Position numbers and translations under genes: made by a program. DNA of 18,139 nt from JANNXY01 sp964472605 (GTDB taxonomy: Bacteria; Patescibacteriota; Minisyncoccia; Phycocordibacterales; CAIZIN01). The DNA is taken from the NCBI GenBank assembly GCA_964472605.1, contig CAYYLG010000014.1, forward strand, positions 1-18,139, read 5' to 3'. The notes beneath the pieces are model-generated. The model did not search any database. It had not been told where the DNA came from and worked only from the letters and a program-made list of their open reading frames with translations. Shown piece by piece: positions 1-6,635 of the stretch (within the stretch, counting starts at the first letter, position 1; each line of letters begins with the position of its first letter).

Positions 1-34
1 AAATAAAAACTCCCCGATCGGGGAGTTTTTATTT
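1..34 (-). terminator. Intrinsic terminator of ppa
   Basis: A perfect 34-nt palindrome with a G+C-rich core (CTCCCCGATCGGGGAG) and A/T flanks lies 10 nt beyond the ppa stop codon. Read leftward, the stem is followed by a run of T, as in rho-independent terminators. The symmetry means it could also stop rightward transcription. The centre falls between 17 and 18. Confidence 0.85.
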
Positions 35-43
35 TAATTCCAT

Positions 44-571
44 TTAATTTTTTTGGAACTTATCGTTATAGAGTTTGAGTGATTTCTCAAATGCTTCCAT
101 AGCTTTTTCTGCACCATCTACTCCATGTATCTCTACCGTTTTGTTTTGGAGCTTCTTGTAGGTTGTGAAGAAGTGATCAATTTCTTTGATTGTATGTTTG
201 TTTACATCTGCAAGGTCCTTTACATCATCAAATCTTGGATCTTCTTCTGGAACTGCAATAATTTTTGCATCAGATTCACCACCATCAACCATGTTCATTA
301 TAGCGACTGGGCGTACACGAACTAGAATGCCTGGGAAAAGAGGGTAGGTAGTAAGTACCACAACATCAAGCGGATCACCATCCTCCCACAGAGTCTGTGG
401 AACAAATCCATAATCAAAAGGGTAATCTTGTGATGTGTGCATAGCTCTGTCGAGTGCGATAAGACCTGTCTTTTTATCAATTTCGTATTTATTTTTTGAA
501 CCTTTGTTAATCTCTATGATTACATTGATACTGTCTTTTGTACCTGGTTCTATCTCATGCCACAAATTCAT
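44..571 (-). CDS. ppa: Inorganic pyrophosphatase, family I
   Basis: A 175-aa soluble cytoplasmic enzyme that hydrolyses pyrophosphate to two phosphates, pulling nucleic acid and aminoacyl-tRNA synthesis forward. Length matches the E. coli enzyme (176 aa). The family signature DGDPLDV is at residues 64-70, and the expected active-site residues are present at positions shifted by one to three from E. coli: E20, K28, E30, R42, Y54, D64, D66, D69, D96, D101, K103, Y138 and K139. It should therefore be active and Mg-dependent. The start is the first ATG, with no Shine-Dalgarno upstream. It lies 85 nt downstream of the J-domain-like gene on the same strand and may share its transcript. A strong palindromic terminator follows. 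Confidence 0.96.
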   Translation of the reverse strand: MNLWHEIEPGTKDSINVIIEINKGSKNKYEIDKKTGLIALDRAMHTSQDYPFDYGFVPQTLWEDGDPLDVVVLTTYPLFPGILVRVRPVAIMNMVDGGESDAKIIAVPEEDPRFDDVKDLADVNKHTIKEIDHFFTTYKKLQNKTVEIHGVDGAEKAMEAFEKSLKLYNDKFQKN

Positions 572-656
572 ATTTTAATTTAGTTAAATGCTATTAGACT
601 TCTATATTTGCAGAAAATAGGGTAAATGTAAATAAAAACCATTTTGGAAGGATGGA

Positions 657-1619
657 TTAACCCGCATCTCTTTTTTCACAGACTTTGTTTCTCATTGTGC
701 CTGGAAAATAGAAATTACCATTTGCATCGCATAGGACCAAAGCCTTTTGATGGCTAGCATCAATGCTTAGTGTATTAAGCAGATTACCGATTTCAGATTT
801 ATGAATTCGTGTAAACGGAAGATCTACTTTAGGAACTGTAGAACGACTCATTCTCCTTGATTTAAGTAGCCTTTCAGGTCTACCCAGGATATCATCGTAG
901 ACACCTCTATCTATGACACCAACAAGCCTCATGCTGAGATGTCTCCCCATTTCTGATTGAGGAATTGCAAAAGTATCGGTTTTTCCCATTGTGCCTTTAA
1001 ATAACCACGGTTGCTTTTTGGGGAAGGACACTTGCCGAGCTGGGACTATTTTACATTTTGCGATAGATTTTACCCAACCATCATTGTCTAAGCAGATTTC
1101 ATAGAAGATAGGGTCTTTCAGAGAGCCTGATACGAGAAGTTTGCATCCGTATAGAGTATGGAGAGGTGTGATGTCTACCAACTCATCATCTGTTTCATTC
1201 TCCAATGCTCCAACACTATTGAGTGCGAAGTTTATAGAGAATACAGAAACTTGCTTGCATGACTCTTTCGCAGTTAGCTCAGCATTCTTGACCCGTTCTC
1301 TCCAATCGTCTTCTTTTTTATTTTTTACAGCTTGAAAGGCCAAGTATCTTCCTTTTGCTGTAGAAAGCATGTTGTATGCAGTTATCATGTCTTCATATCG
1401 GATAGACTGCTCCTCAACTTTCTTACTTGAGTCAAAATAAGGTTTCTTATCCTCGACATCAGGTCCTTGTTCTTTGATTACCGAGTGTTTCCCGATATCT
1501 TCATGAACAGAAAGGATCAGTATCCTAAAGGCAGATCTTACCAACTTTCCAACCGCCTCATCTGGGAATTTTCTTAGAATATATGGGTCTAAGCCCAAAA
1601 CTTCAAATGGATTTTTCAT
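657..1619 (-). CDS. J-domain-like protein with HED in place of HPD
   Basis: A 320-aa protein of unknown function. Residues 2-10 (KNPFEVLGL) match the opening of a DnaJ J-domain, and the stretch near residues 75-96 (YEDMITAYNMLSTAKGRYLA) matches J-domain helix III and its end (AY..L......R). Between them, where HPD is expected, the sequence is H39-E40-D41. The insertion between helices II and III is also longer and more acidic than usual. HPD is the motif that stimulates DnaK ATPase, so canonical co-chaperone activity is doubtful. The remaining roughly 220 residues show no glycine-rich or CxxCxGxG zinc region, so it is not DnaJ itself. A short basic patch (residues 251-257, RLLKSRR) is visible. 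No signal peptide or membrane helix is seen. The fold assignment rests on motif reading only. Confidence 0.7.
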   Translation of the reverse strand: MKNPFEVLGLDPYILRKFPDEAVGKLVRSAFRILILSVHEDIGKHSVIKEQGPDVEDKKPYFDSSKKVEEQSIRYEDMITAYNMLSTAKGRYLAFQAVKNKKEDDWRERVKNAELTAKESCKQVSVFSINFALNSVGALENETDDELVDITPLHTLYGCKLLVSGSLKDPIFYEICLDNDGWVKSIAKCKIVPARQVSFPKKQPWLFKGTMGKTDTFAIPQSEMGRHLSMRLVGVIDRGVYDDILGRPERLLKSRRMSRSTVPKVDLPFTRIHKSEIGNLLNTLSIDASHQKALVLCDANGNFYFPGTMRNKVCEKRDAG

Positions 1620-1651
1620 TTTAATGTGCTGTTTCGTTTCTGAAATAAAAT

Positions 1652-1688
1652 GCGACAGAGCGTGAGGGTTAGAACCTCAGCTCTGCGC
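1652..1688 (-). terminator. Probable terminator of the G+C-rich orphan gene
   Basis: An imperfect hairpin made of GCG, ACAGAGC, G and TGAGG paired with CCTCA, GCTCTG and CGC around a 7-nt loop, with single-base bulges. Read leftward it follows the stop codon at 1705 and is succeeded by ATTTTATTT, a modest T-rich tract. It also separates this unit from the J-domain-like gene. Confidence 0.6.
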
Positions 1689-1704
1689 TTTGGGAGTCTT
1701 GGTT

Positions 1705-2262
1705 TTAGGTGTCGAAGTCCCCTTGTCCTTCGGCATCTTCCAGGTTGAAGCCTTCATCTGGGGCATCATCACTGCCTTTCCAGATAATTTCTTCCAGTTG
1801 ATGGAGATCATGCTCCTCAATGGACTTACCCCAACCAAGAACATATCCGAGTTCTCCCGAAAGGGGGTAGCCTCCGTGTCGGTGGCTACCCAGAGAACGA
1901 GCCAATTCGATCGCATCGATAAGCTCGTCTTCTGTGAACTCTGGTCCGAGGAACCACTCCGCGAAGTCCGCGATGAGGTTCAAGGGTGCGCTCTGGGCAA
2001 AGGACCCGATTTTTGTTTCAACTGTTTCGAAGTAAGCTTGGCTTGCTTCGTAGACAGTGAGCACTTGATCTGGTTTGAAGCCTCGATCGAGCATATGCTC
2101 GATCTTGGCTGGTTGCCCGTGGGTTTGCGCTATTGCTAACGTATCCTCGGAGTTGAGGTTATGGCGAATCGCAAGTGATGCGAACGCTTTGTGATGTATG
2201 ACTCCCGCCTGCCGTAGTTGCAGGGAGATGTCCCGTTGCGGTGCTAGTATTAGTGTAGACAT
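1705..2262 (-). CDS. Unknown protein in a G+C-rich island
   Basis: A 185-aa protein starting MSTLILAPQRD. I do not recognise the family. It has no signal peptide or membrane segment, appears largely helical, and ends in an acidic tail (SDDAPDEGFNLEDAEGQGDF). A TTG at 2286 would add eight residues, but the ATG at 2262 is preferred because it is a stronger start and it follows the promoter I see at 2333-2361. Rows I counted by hand in this gene are about 47-58% G+C, while AT-rich flanking genes are roughly 20-40%. Together with the hairpins at both ends this suggests horizontally acquired DNA. The start codon lies in the downstream arm of a 17-bp inverted repeat. The frame is open throughout, and no overlapping frame gives a better product. 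Confidence 0.7.
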   Translation of the reverse strand: MSTLILAPQRDISLQLRQAGVIHHKAFASLAIRHNLNSEDTLAIAQTHGQPAKIEHMLDRGFKPDQVLTVYEASQAYFETVETKIGSFAQSAPLNLIADFAEWFLGPEFTEDELIDAIELARSLGSHRHGGYPLSGELGYVLGWGKSIEEHDLHQLEEIIWKGSDDAPDEGFNLEDAEGQGDFDT

Positions 2263-2305
2263 GCAATAAATCAACAAATATTGCAAACTTATTGCATGTC
2301 TACAC
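2253..2305 (-). promoter_or_regulatory. 17-bp inverted repeat enclosing the start codon
   Basis: Perfect 17-bp arms (GTGTAGACATGCAATAA at 2253-2269 and its complement at 2289-2305) are separated by 19 nt. On the leftward transcript this is a long stem-loop in the leader, and the ATG at 2262-2260 sits inside the 3' arm, so the start is paired when the stem forms. The 5' arm contains a tiny reading frame, ATG CAA TAA. It could instead be a DNA operator for a dimeric repressor. Confidence 0.75.
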
Positions 2306-2332
2306 CAAATTCAATGAACCTAACTAAACTTA

Positions 2333-2361
2333 ATTATATCATATTTAATACTAAATAGCAA
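2333..2361 (-). promoter_or_regulatory. Extended -10 promoter for the G+C-rich orphan gene
   Basis: Read leftward: TTGCTA (2356-2361), a 17-nt spacer, then TATAAT (2333-2338) preceded by TGA, an extended -10. Initiation near 2326 would give a leader of about 64 nt that contains the whole inverted repeat. Confidence 0.65.
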
Positions 2362-2362
2362 T

Positions 2363-2393
2363 ATAAAACCCATCTTTTTAAGATGGGTTTTAT
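2363..2393 (-). terminator. Intrinsic terminator of nusA
   Basis: A perfect 14-bp stem (ATAAAACCCATCTT at 2363-2376, complement at 2380-2393) with a 3-nt loop lies 26 nt past the nusA stop. Leftward, the second arm ends in TTTTAT. The promoter of the next gene begins directly beside it. Confidence 0.9.
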
Positions 2394-2418
2394 AAGAAAA
2401 TTTGTTGTTATTTATTAA

Positions 2419-3552
2419 TTACTCTTCTACTGCAGTTTCATCAGCAGGAACTTCTTCACCTTTAACACCCTGAATATCTATTTTCCATCCTGTAAGCTTG
2501 GCTGCAAGACGAACGTTCTGGCCTCCTTTACCGATTGCTAGTGATTGCTGGTCCTCTGTCACTTGTACTGTAGCTTTCTTTTCTTCTTCGTTTAGGTCGA
2601 TAGAAAGTATTTTAGCAGGGGATAGAGATTCTTCGATAAATTTACGAGGATCTTCTGACCATTCGATAATGTCGATTTTTTCTCCACCAAGTTCTGATGT
2701 GATAGTTGATACACGTACACCACGCTGACCTACCATTGATCCCACTGGATCAATATGTTCGTCTTTTGAGTAAACCGCTACTTTTGAGCGAGAGCCTGCC
2801 TCACGAGCGATACCTTTGATCTCAACTGCACCTGTATTTAATTCAGGTACTTCTGATTTGAAGAGTTCTTCTAGGAATTTTGGATGAGAACGAGAAAGCT
2901 TAAGGAAAACTCCCTTCATACCATCGTCCACTCGGAATAGGTATGCACGAACACGTTCACCTTGGCGATATCTTTCACCTTGTATCTGTTCTTCATATGG
3001 AAGCATACCCACAGTTCTTCCCATGTTTAGGTAAATATTTCCACGTTCAACGCGCTCAACTGTACCTGTAACTATCTCACCAGCTTTTTCACCGTATTCC
3101 TTTAGAACTGAAGTCTTTTCAGCTTCACGGATCTTCTGCATGATAACTTGCTTAGCAGTTTGAGAAGCGATTCTGCCGTAATCACCCTTGTTTTCAAGAG
3201 GGAAGACGATTTCATCATCTACCTCGGCACCTTTTTTAATTAAACGAGCTTCGTCTATGAGTATGTGATGCTCTGGATTGTAGCGAATACGCTCATCATC
3301 TTCTTTAATAGAATCTTCTTCATCTGGCATGATGACACTAGTATTGTCTACCACGATTTTCACCTGACTGAACTCTACACCACCAGAGGCAATGTCGAAT
3401 TTAGCCCTTACAATTTGGCCTTTTTTACCGTATTCCTTCTTGTAGGCAGTAGCAAGAGCCGACTCGATGGCCTCGAGGATTTTTTCTTTTGGTATCCCAC
3501 GCTCTTCTTCTAGTTGAGCTAGGACTGAATTTATTACTTTAAGGTCAAACAT
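2419..3552 (-). CDS. nusA: Transcription termination/antitermination factor NusA
   Basis: A 377-aa cytoplasmic RNA polymerase-binding elongation factor that promotes pausing and hairpin-dependent termination and takes part in antitermination. The order is: N-terminal polymerase-binding domain (about 1-130, starting MFDLKVINSVLAQLEEERGI), S1 domain (about 155-220, GTVERVERGNIYLNMG), KH1 with GSMVGQRGVRV, and KH2 with SLAIGKGGQNVRLAAKLTGW. The protein ends soon after KH2 in an acidic tail, so it lacks the C-terminal acidic repeats of E. coli NusA, as is usual outside Proteobacteria. The usual bacterial neighbours rimP and infB are not adjacent; the gene is monocistronic between its own leader and terminator. 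The leader carries an attenuator-like hairpin, consistent with autoregulation. Confidence 0.96.
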   Translation of the reverse strand: MFDLKVINSVLAQLEEERGIPKEKILEAIESALATAYKKEYGKKGQIVRAKFDIASGGVEFSQVKIVVDNTSVIMPDEEDSIKEDDERIRYNPEHHILIDEARLIKKGAEVDDEIVFPLENKGDYGRIASQTAKQVIMQKIREAEKTSVLKEYGEKAGEIVTGTVERVERGNIYLNMGRTVGMLPYEEQIQGERYRQGERVRAYLFRVDDGMKGVFLKLSRSHPKFLEELFKSEVPELNTGAVEIKGIAREAGSRSKVAVYSKDEHIDPVGSMVGQRGVRVSTITSELGGEKIDIIEWSEDPRKFIEESLSPAKILSIDLNEEEKKATVQVTEDQQSLAIGKGGQNVRLAAKLTGWKIDIQGVKGEEVPADETAVEE

Positions 3553-3580
3553 ATTGATTTTTCTTACTTATTAACGATTC

Positions 3581-3619
3581 CGGTAAAAAAATAAGTCCGC
3601 TCCGTTACCGTAAGCGAAC
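3581..3619 (-). promoter_or_regulatory. Attenuator-like hairpin in the nusA leader
   Basis: On the leftward transcript a 7-bp stem (GTTCGCT with AGCGGAC, one G-U pair; 3595-3619) is followed by TTATTTTTTT, an intrinsic terminator form. It lies 43 nt before the nusA ATG. Loop bases CGGTAA (plus strand 3605-3610) can instead pair with TTACCG just after the T tract (3581-3586), giving a competing structure. No gene upstream on either strand needs a terminator here, because the neighbouring gene diverges. Confidence 0.65.
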
Positions 3620-3635
3620 ACTACTCTCTAACTGA

Positions 3636-3641
3636 ATTATC
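3636..3641 (-). promoter_or_regulatory. Possible -10 box of nusA
   Basis: Leftward GATAAT directly preceded by TG, about 85 nt before the nusA ATG. No convincing -35 box is seen. Initiation near 3629 would place the attenuator hairpin at the 5' end of the leader. Confidence 0.35.
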
Positions 3642-3676
3642 CACAATATAGCAAATTATTATAAGAAAATCAAGTG

Positions 3677-3682
3677 TATACT
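3677..3682 (+). promoter_or_regulatory. -10 box placing transcription at the GTG start
   Basis: TATACT followed by six bases and then GTG at 3689. This spacing puts transcription initiation on or beside the start codon, so the mRNA would be leaderless. No good -35 is visible. Confidence 0.5.
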
Positions 3683-3688
3683 GTTAGA

Positions 3689-5461
3689 GTGTTAAAATAC
3701 TTGAAACAATCTATATGGGTAGTCGCTTTTGTATTTTTGACTGTGTTTTTGCAGGGGTATAATAATGATGTAAACAAAGCTGTTGCACAAGGTGCAAATA
3801 TTACAATAAGTTCAGTGTCGCCTAGCTCTGCTTACCCAGGAGAAGTGGTTACAATTAAAGGTAGTAATTTTTTTAATGGACTACTTGTTGTTGCTGGTAA
3901 TTTTTCTGTTTGGGCTACATATGTCGATAATAATACAATTACTTTTACAGTACCGAACCCTACTAGTTATATTGCTGGGCAATTAACAGTCAGGGACCCT
4001 GATGATACATATCAGGCATATTACGATAACTTTGAAATTGTTGCTCCGACATCTGTGCCTGACAAAGATTCAGATTGTTATCCAAATAAGCTATGTGGCT
4101 ATGCTTGGTCAGAAAACATAGGATGGATAAGTTTTGCTAGTGACAGAAATGATCTGTCAGCTTCATATGGTATTACGGTTGGGTCACCAGATTCAAATGG
4201 TGTACGTACATTAAATGGCTATGCTTGGTCAGAAAACATAGGGTGGATTGCTTTTGGTGGTCAAGATACGGTTACAATGCCAGGTTCTGGTAGTAGAACA
4301 AATACATCTATTGATTCAATAAATCGAATTTATGGTTTTGCTCGTGCATGTTCTGTGTATCAAACAGGATGTTCTGGTACACTTAAATCTACTTTAGAAA
4401 CAGGTGGTTGGGATGGTTGGATAGGAATGAGTGGGATGATATTTGATCCGGTTTTGGGACCTGTTCAATATGCACCTATAGTTGATTACAATAATGGAAC
4501 TATAAGAGGGTGGTCTTGGGGAGGTGATGTTTTAGGATGGATAGACTTTAGTGATGTTTATATATACAAGAATACTACACCTACGGTTGATTTAAGTATA
4601 AACGGAGATCTATCCCAGAATCAGAGTTATACATTAGGGGATATTCTTTCGTTTAGTTCAAATGCTTCTGATCCCGACGGATCTGTTTCAAAAGTTGAGT
4701 TTTATATAAATGATATTGATTATTCTGGAGGATTACCAATATCTACAGATAATTCTGGACCAGGTCCATTTACTGGTCAATTGACCACTTATGCAACTGG
4801 AACATACTTAATAAATGCTGTAGCAACAGATAATCAAGGTGCAACATCTTCAAGTGCTAGTATTAGTGTGGTTGTTAATGATGCGCCAGCATGTAGTAAT
4901 AATAGGGATGATGATGGAGATGGGTATATTGACTTGGTAGATGCGGGGTGTGTTGATGCGTCTGGTCAAAGTGAGATTACAGAGTGTCAAGATAATCTTG
5001 AGAATGATATTCCAAGTGATGAAGTTAAGGATGATGCAGACCCAGGTTGTCACTCAGATCCATCTGGAGATTATAGGCAAGATACGGATGAGTATAATTC
5101 TCAAGGTAGCTTAAGTGTAGATTTGAAGTGGAAAATGCCTGGCTCTGGGAATAATTTTATTGATAATGGTTTCACTGCAGGTAAATATAGTAATACAGAT
5201 TTGATATTCCAGGTGAATATAAATGGAGGTGGTGCTACAACTACATGTAGTTACATTAATTTACCGTCAGGTTTTTCAAATCAGATCTCTGCGCAAAATA
5301 GTAGTAATTATTCTCAATCCGTATCCCATACTCTCTACGGAAGCAAAGATAGTCCATTTATAACTACTTTATTTAAAGTCTCTTGTCAGCTTGAGAGGTA
5401 TCCGGATATACAAGCAAGTGATGAAATAGAAATTAAAGGAATAGATAATAAAGAAATATGA
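3689..5461 (+). CDS. Secreted surface protein: IPT/TIG, W-rich repeats, Ig-like and Ca-binding regions
   Basis: About 590 aa. An N-terminal signal sequence (hydrophobic residues 9-21, probable cleavage after AVA near 33) leads into an IPT/TIG-like domain (about 37-115, ISSVSPSSAYPGE). GYAWSENIGW repeats follow at 137 and 177, with degenerate copies near 215-245 (GFARAC...GGWDGWIGM) and 274 (GWSWGGDVLGWIDF). Next is an Ig-like domain (about 298-390, DPDGSVSKVEFYI), an aspartate-rich stretch resembling calcium-binding thrombospondin type 3 repeats (about 402-460, NNRDDDGDGYIDLVDAGC) with paired cysteines, and a C-terminal beta-rich domain. Proteins with the GYAWSENIGW motif are frequent in Parcubacteria. 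Position before the pilus operon suggests a cell-surface or pilus-associated adhesin; this is inference. A longer GTG start at 3674 is rejected because it overlaps the -10 box. Confidence 0.82.
   Translation: MLKYLKQSIWVVAFVFLTVFLQGYNNDVNKAVAQGANITISSVSPSSAYPGEVVTIKGSNFFNGLLVVAGNFSVWATYVDNNTITFTVPNPTSYIAGQLTVRDPDDTYQAYYDNFEIVAPTSVPDKDSDCYPNKLCGYAWSENIGWISFASDRNDLSASYGITVGSPDSNGVRTLNGYAWSENIGWIAFGGQDTVTMPGSGSRTNTSIDSINRIYGFARACSVYQTGCSGTLKSTLETGGWDGWIGMSGMIFDPVLGPVQYAPIVDYNNGTIRGWSWGGDVLGWIDFSDVYIYKNTTPTVDLSINGDLSQNQSYTLGDILSFSSNASDPDGSVSKVEFYINDIDYSGGLPISTDNSGPGPFTGQLTTYATGTYLINAVATDNQGATSSSASISVVVNDAPACSNNRDDDGDGYIDLVDAGCVDASGQSEITECQDNLENDIPSDEVKDDADPGCHSDPSGDYRQDTDEYNSQGSLSVDLKWKMPGSGNNFIDNGFTAGKYSNTDLIFQVNINGGGATTTCSYINLPSGFSNQISAQNSSNYSQSVSHTLYGSKDSPFITTLFKVSCQLERYPDIQASDEIEIKGIDNKEI
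4096..4242 (+). repeat. 27-nt exact repeat inside the surface protein gene
   Basis: The 27 bases at 4096-4122 recur exactly at 4216-4242, 120 bp apart. Both encode GYAWSENIG. Surrounding codons have diverged, so the identity of the core is notable and could reflect recent duplication, gene conversion or strong selection. Confidence 0.85.
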
Positions 5462-5733
5462 TAAATAAATTGAAACAAGTAAAAGTTGTGTATCTGATTA
5501 TCTTATTTGTAATATTATTATTAATTTCATTATTTTTTTTATACAAACCAATGCATAATTCAGTTATTGGTCCGGAATCAGAATTCGATAAGATTATTAG
5601 ACTGACAACAGCAAAGGGTGGGACGGGAGGATTTTCTGATGCAGAATCAGAAATCATCTTGAAAAATTCATCATCAAAAGGTTCTGGTGCTATTATTAAA
5701 AAAGAAATAATTGAGTCAATGACTGCTAATTGA
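5458..5733 (+). CDS. Small single-span membrane protein, unknown
   Basis: A 91-aa protein of unrecognised family. Residues 10-29 (VVYLIILFVILLLISLFFLY) form one membrane helix after a short basic N-terminus (MINKLKQVK). The remaining roughly 60 residues are polar and should lie outside the membrane if the positive-inside rule holds. The ATG overlaps the TGA of the preceding gene (ATGA), implying translational coupling to the surface protein. Its own TGA is part of the extended -10 box of the next gene. A role as a membrane partner of the surface protein is possible, but only proximity supports it. Confidence 0.7.
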   Translation: MINKLKQVKVVYLIILFVILLLISLFFLYKPMHNSVIGPESEFDKIIRLTTAKGGTGGFSDAESEIILKNSSSKGSGAIIKKEIIESMTAN

Positions 5734-5739
5734 TATAAT
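5711..5739 (+). promoter_or_regulatory. Promoter of the collar-like gene
   Basis: TTGAGT (5711-5716), 17-nt spacer, TATAAT (5734-5739) preceded by TGA (extended -10). Eight bases separate it from the ATG at 5748, so the mRNA starts at or next to the start codon. Confidence 0.75.
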
Positions 5740-5747
5740 AATTAATT

Positions 5748-6539
5748 ATGATAAAACACATTAAAACATTTATAAGTATAGTAATTATGGTAGGAATAGT
5801 AACGTTTGCTTCTGCTTGGACTAGTCCCACACAAACTCCGCCAAATGGTAATGTTGCAGCTCCATTAAATAGTGGTAGTACTGGTCAGGTTAAAACAGGC
5901 GGACTAACTGTTGGATCGGGATCAGTAACATACGGGCTTCTTGTTCCAAATGGAAATGTGGGGATAGGAACCACAACTCCAACATCTAAACTCTCTGTTG
6001 AGGGTAGTGTGAATGTGACAGGAGGCATTAATTTGGCCGGTTCATTGTTACTTAATGGTAGTGCTGGTACATCAGGTTACGTGCTTAAATCACAAGGTGC
6101 TGGGACATTGCCGCAATGGGCTTCCGTTTCTTCTGTGGATGGGGGAGTGCCTGCTAAAGCTGTTATGCCATTCAACTTGGCTACTTGTCCAACAGGATGG
6201 ACGGAATTTACTTCTGGTAGGGGTAGATATATTGTAGGTAAGCCATTAAATGGAACCTTGGCACAGGGAGCAGGTACTGCTCTTACTAATCTAGAGAATA
6301 GGGCAGTTGGTGCTCATCGTCATAATATTAATAATCAAAATGGGAATCTTTTTAGGTATGCCCATACTGGGGGAGTAGATGGTGGTACAAGCAATTTAAA
6401 TGATGTTGCTGGTACCTATGGTGCCACAACAGGCTACTACCTCAGAACTGCAGATCCATTAAATTCAACTGGAGAAACCAATCAGGTTACTGGAACAAAT
6501 GCTCCCTATATACAACTAACACTTTGTCAAAAAGACTAA
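5748..6539 (+). CDS. Exported phage-collar-like protein
   Basis: A 263-aa protein with a signal peptide (hydrophobic residues 8-20, cleavage likely after SASA-type site at A23). A repetitive low-complexity region follows, including GNVGIGTTTPTSKLSVEGSV near residue 70, a phrase common in tail-fibre and surface proteins. The C-terminal half resembles the phage tail collar/receptor-binding fold: AVMPFNLATCPTGWTEF, GRYIVG, a His-rich GAHRHNINN and the ending NAPYIQLTLCQK. In phages such domains bind receptors. Here the signal peptide and location before the pilus genes suggest a surface or pilus-tip ligand rather than a virion part; no other phage gene is present. It has its own promoter and a strong terminator. 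Confidence 0.75.
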   Translation: MIKHIKTFISIVIMVGIVTFASAWTSPTQTPPNGNVAAPLNSGSTGQVKTGGLTVGSGSVTYGLLVPNGNVGIGTTTPTSKLSVEGSVNVTGGINLAGSLLLNGSAGTSGYVLKSQGAGTLPQWASVSSVDGGVPAKAVMPFNLATCPTGWTEFTSGRGRYIVGKPLNGTLAQGAGTALTNLENRAVGAHRHNINNQNGNLFRYAHTGGVDGGTSNLNDVAGTYGATTGYYLRTADPLNSTGETNQVTGTNAPYIQLTLCQKD

Positions 6540-6548
6540 AAAATTTAG

Positions 6549-6587
6549 AACAAAAAACTTGTTCACAAAATGAACAAGTTTTTTGTT
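6549..6587 (+). terminator. Intrinsic terminator after the collar-like gene
   Basis: A 16-bp stem (AACAAAAAACTTGTTC at 6549-6564, complement at 6572-6587) with a 7-nt loop, followed by TTATT. It lies 9 nt after the stop codon and separates the envelope genes from the pilus operon. Confidence 0.9.
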
Positions 6588-6608
6588 TTATTGGGAGGGG
6601 ATTGAGGT

Positions 6609-6614
6609 TATAAT
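6609..6614 (+). promoter_or_regulatory. Probable ancestral -10 box of pilB
   Basis: TATAAT lies 16 nt before the left copy of the ATGTT direct repeat. If the GIY-YIG cassette is removed in thought, this box stands 16 nt before the pilB ATG, so it is plausibly the original pilus operon promoter. No clear -35. Confidence 0.45.
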
Positions 6615-6635
6615 ATGATAGTTAGAAGCAATGTT

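Noticed and set aside
572..656. Terminator between the J-like gene and ppa
   Set aside because: Only a 4-bp CCAT/ATGG stem before TTTTTATTT is seen; too weak to call.
1677..1916. Overlapping leftward and rightward frames across the G+C-rich gene
   Set aside because: They are shadows of the 1705-2262 gene; G+C-rich DNA has fewer stops in all frames and they have no start signals or recognisable sequence.
3674..3688. GTG start at 3674 for the surface protein
   Set aside because: It overlaps TATACT; GTG at 3689 gives a normal signal peptide and the usual -10 to start distance.
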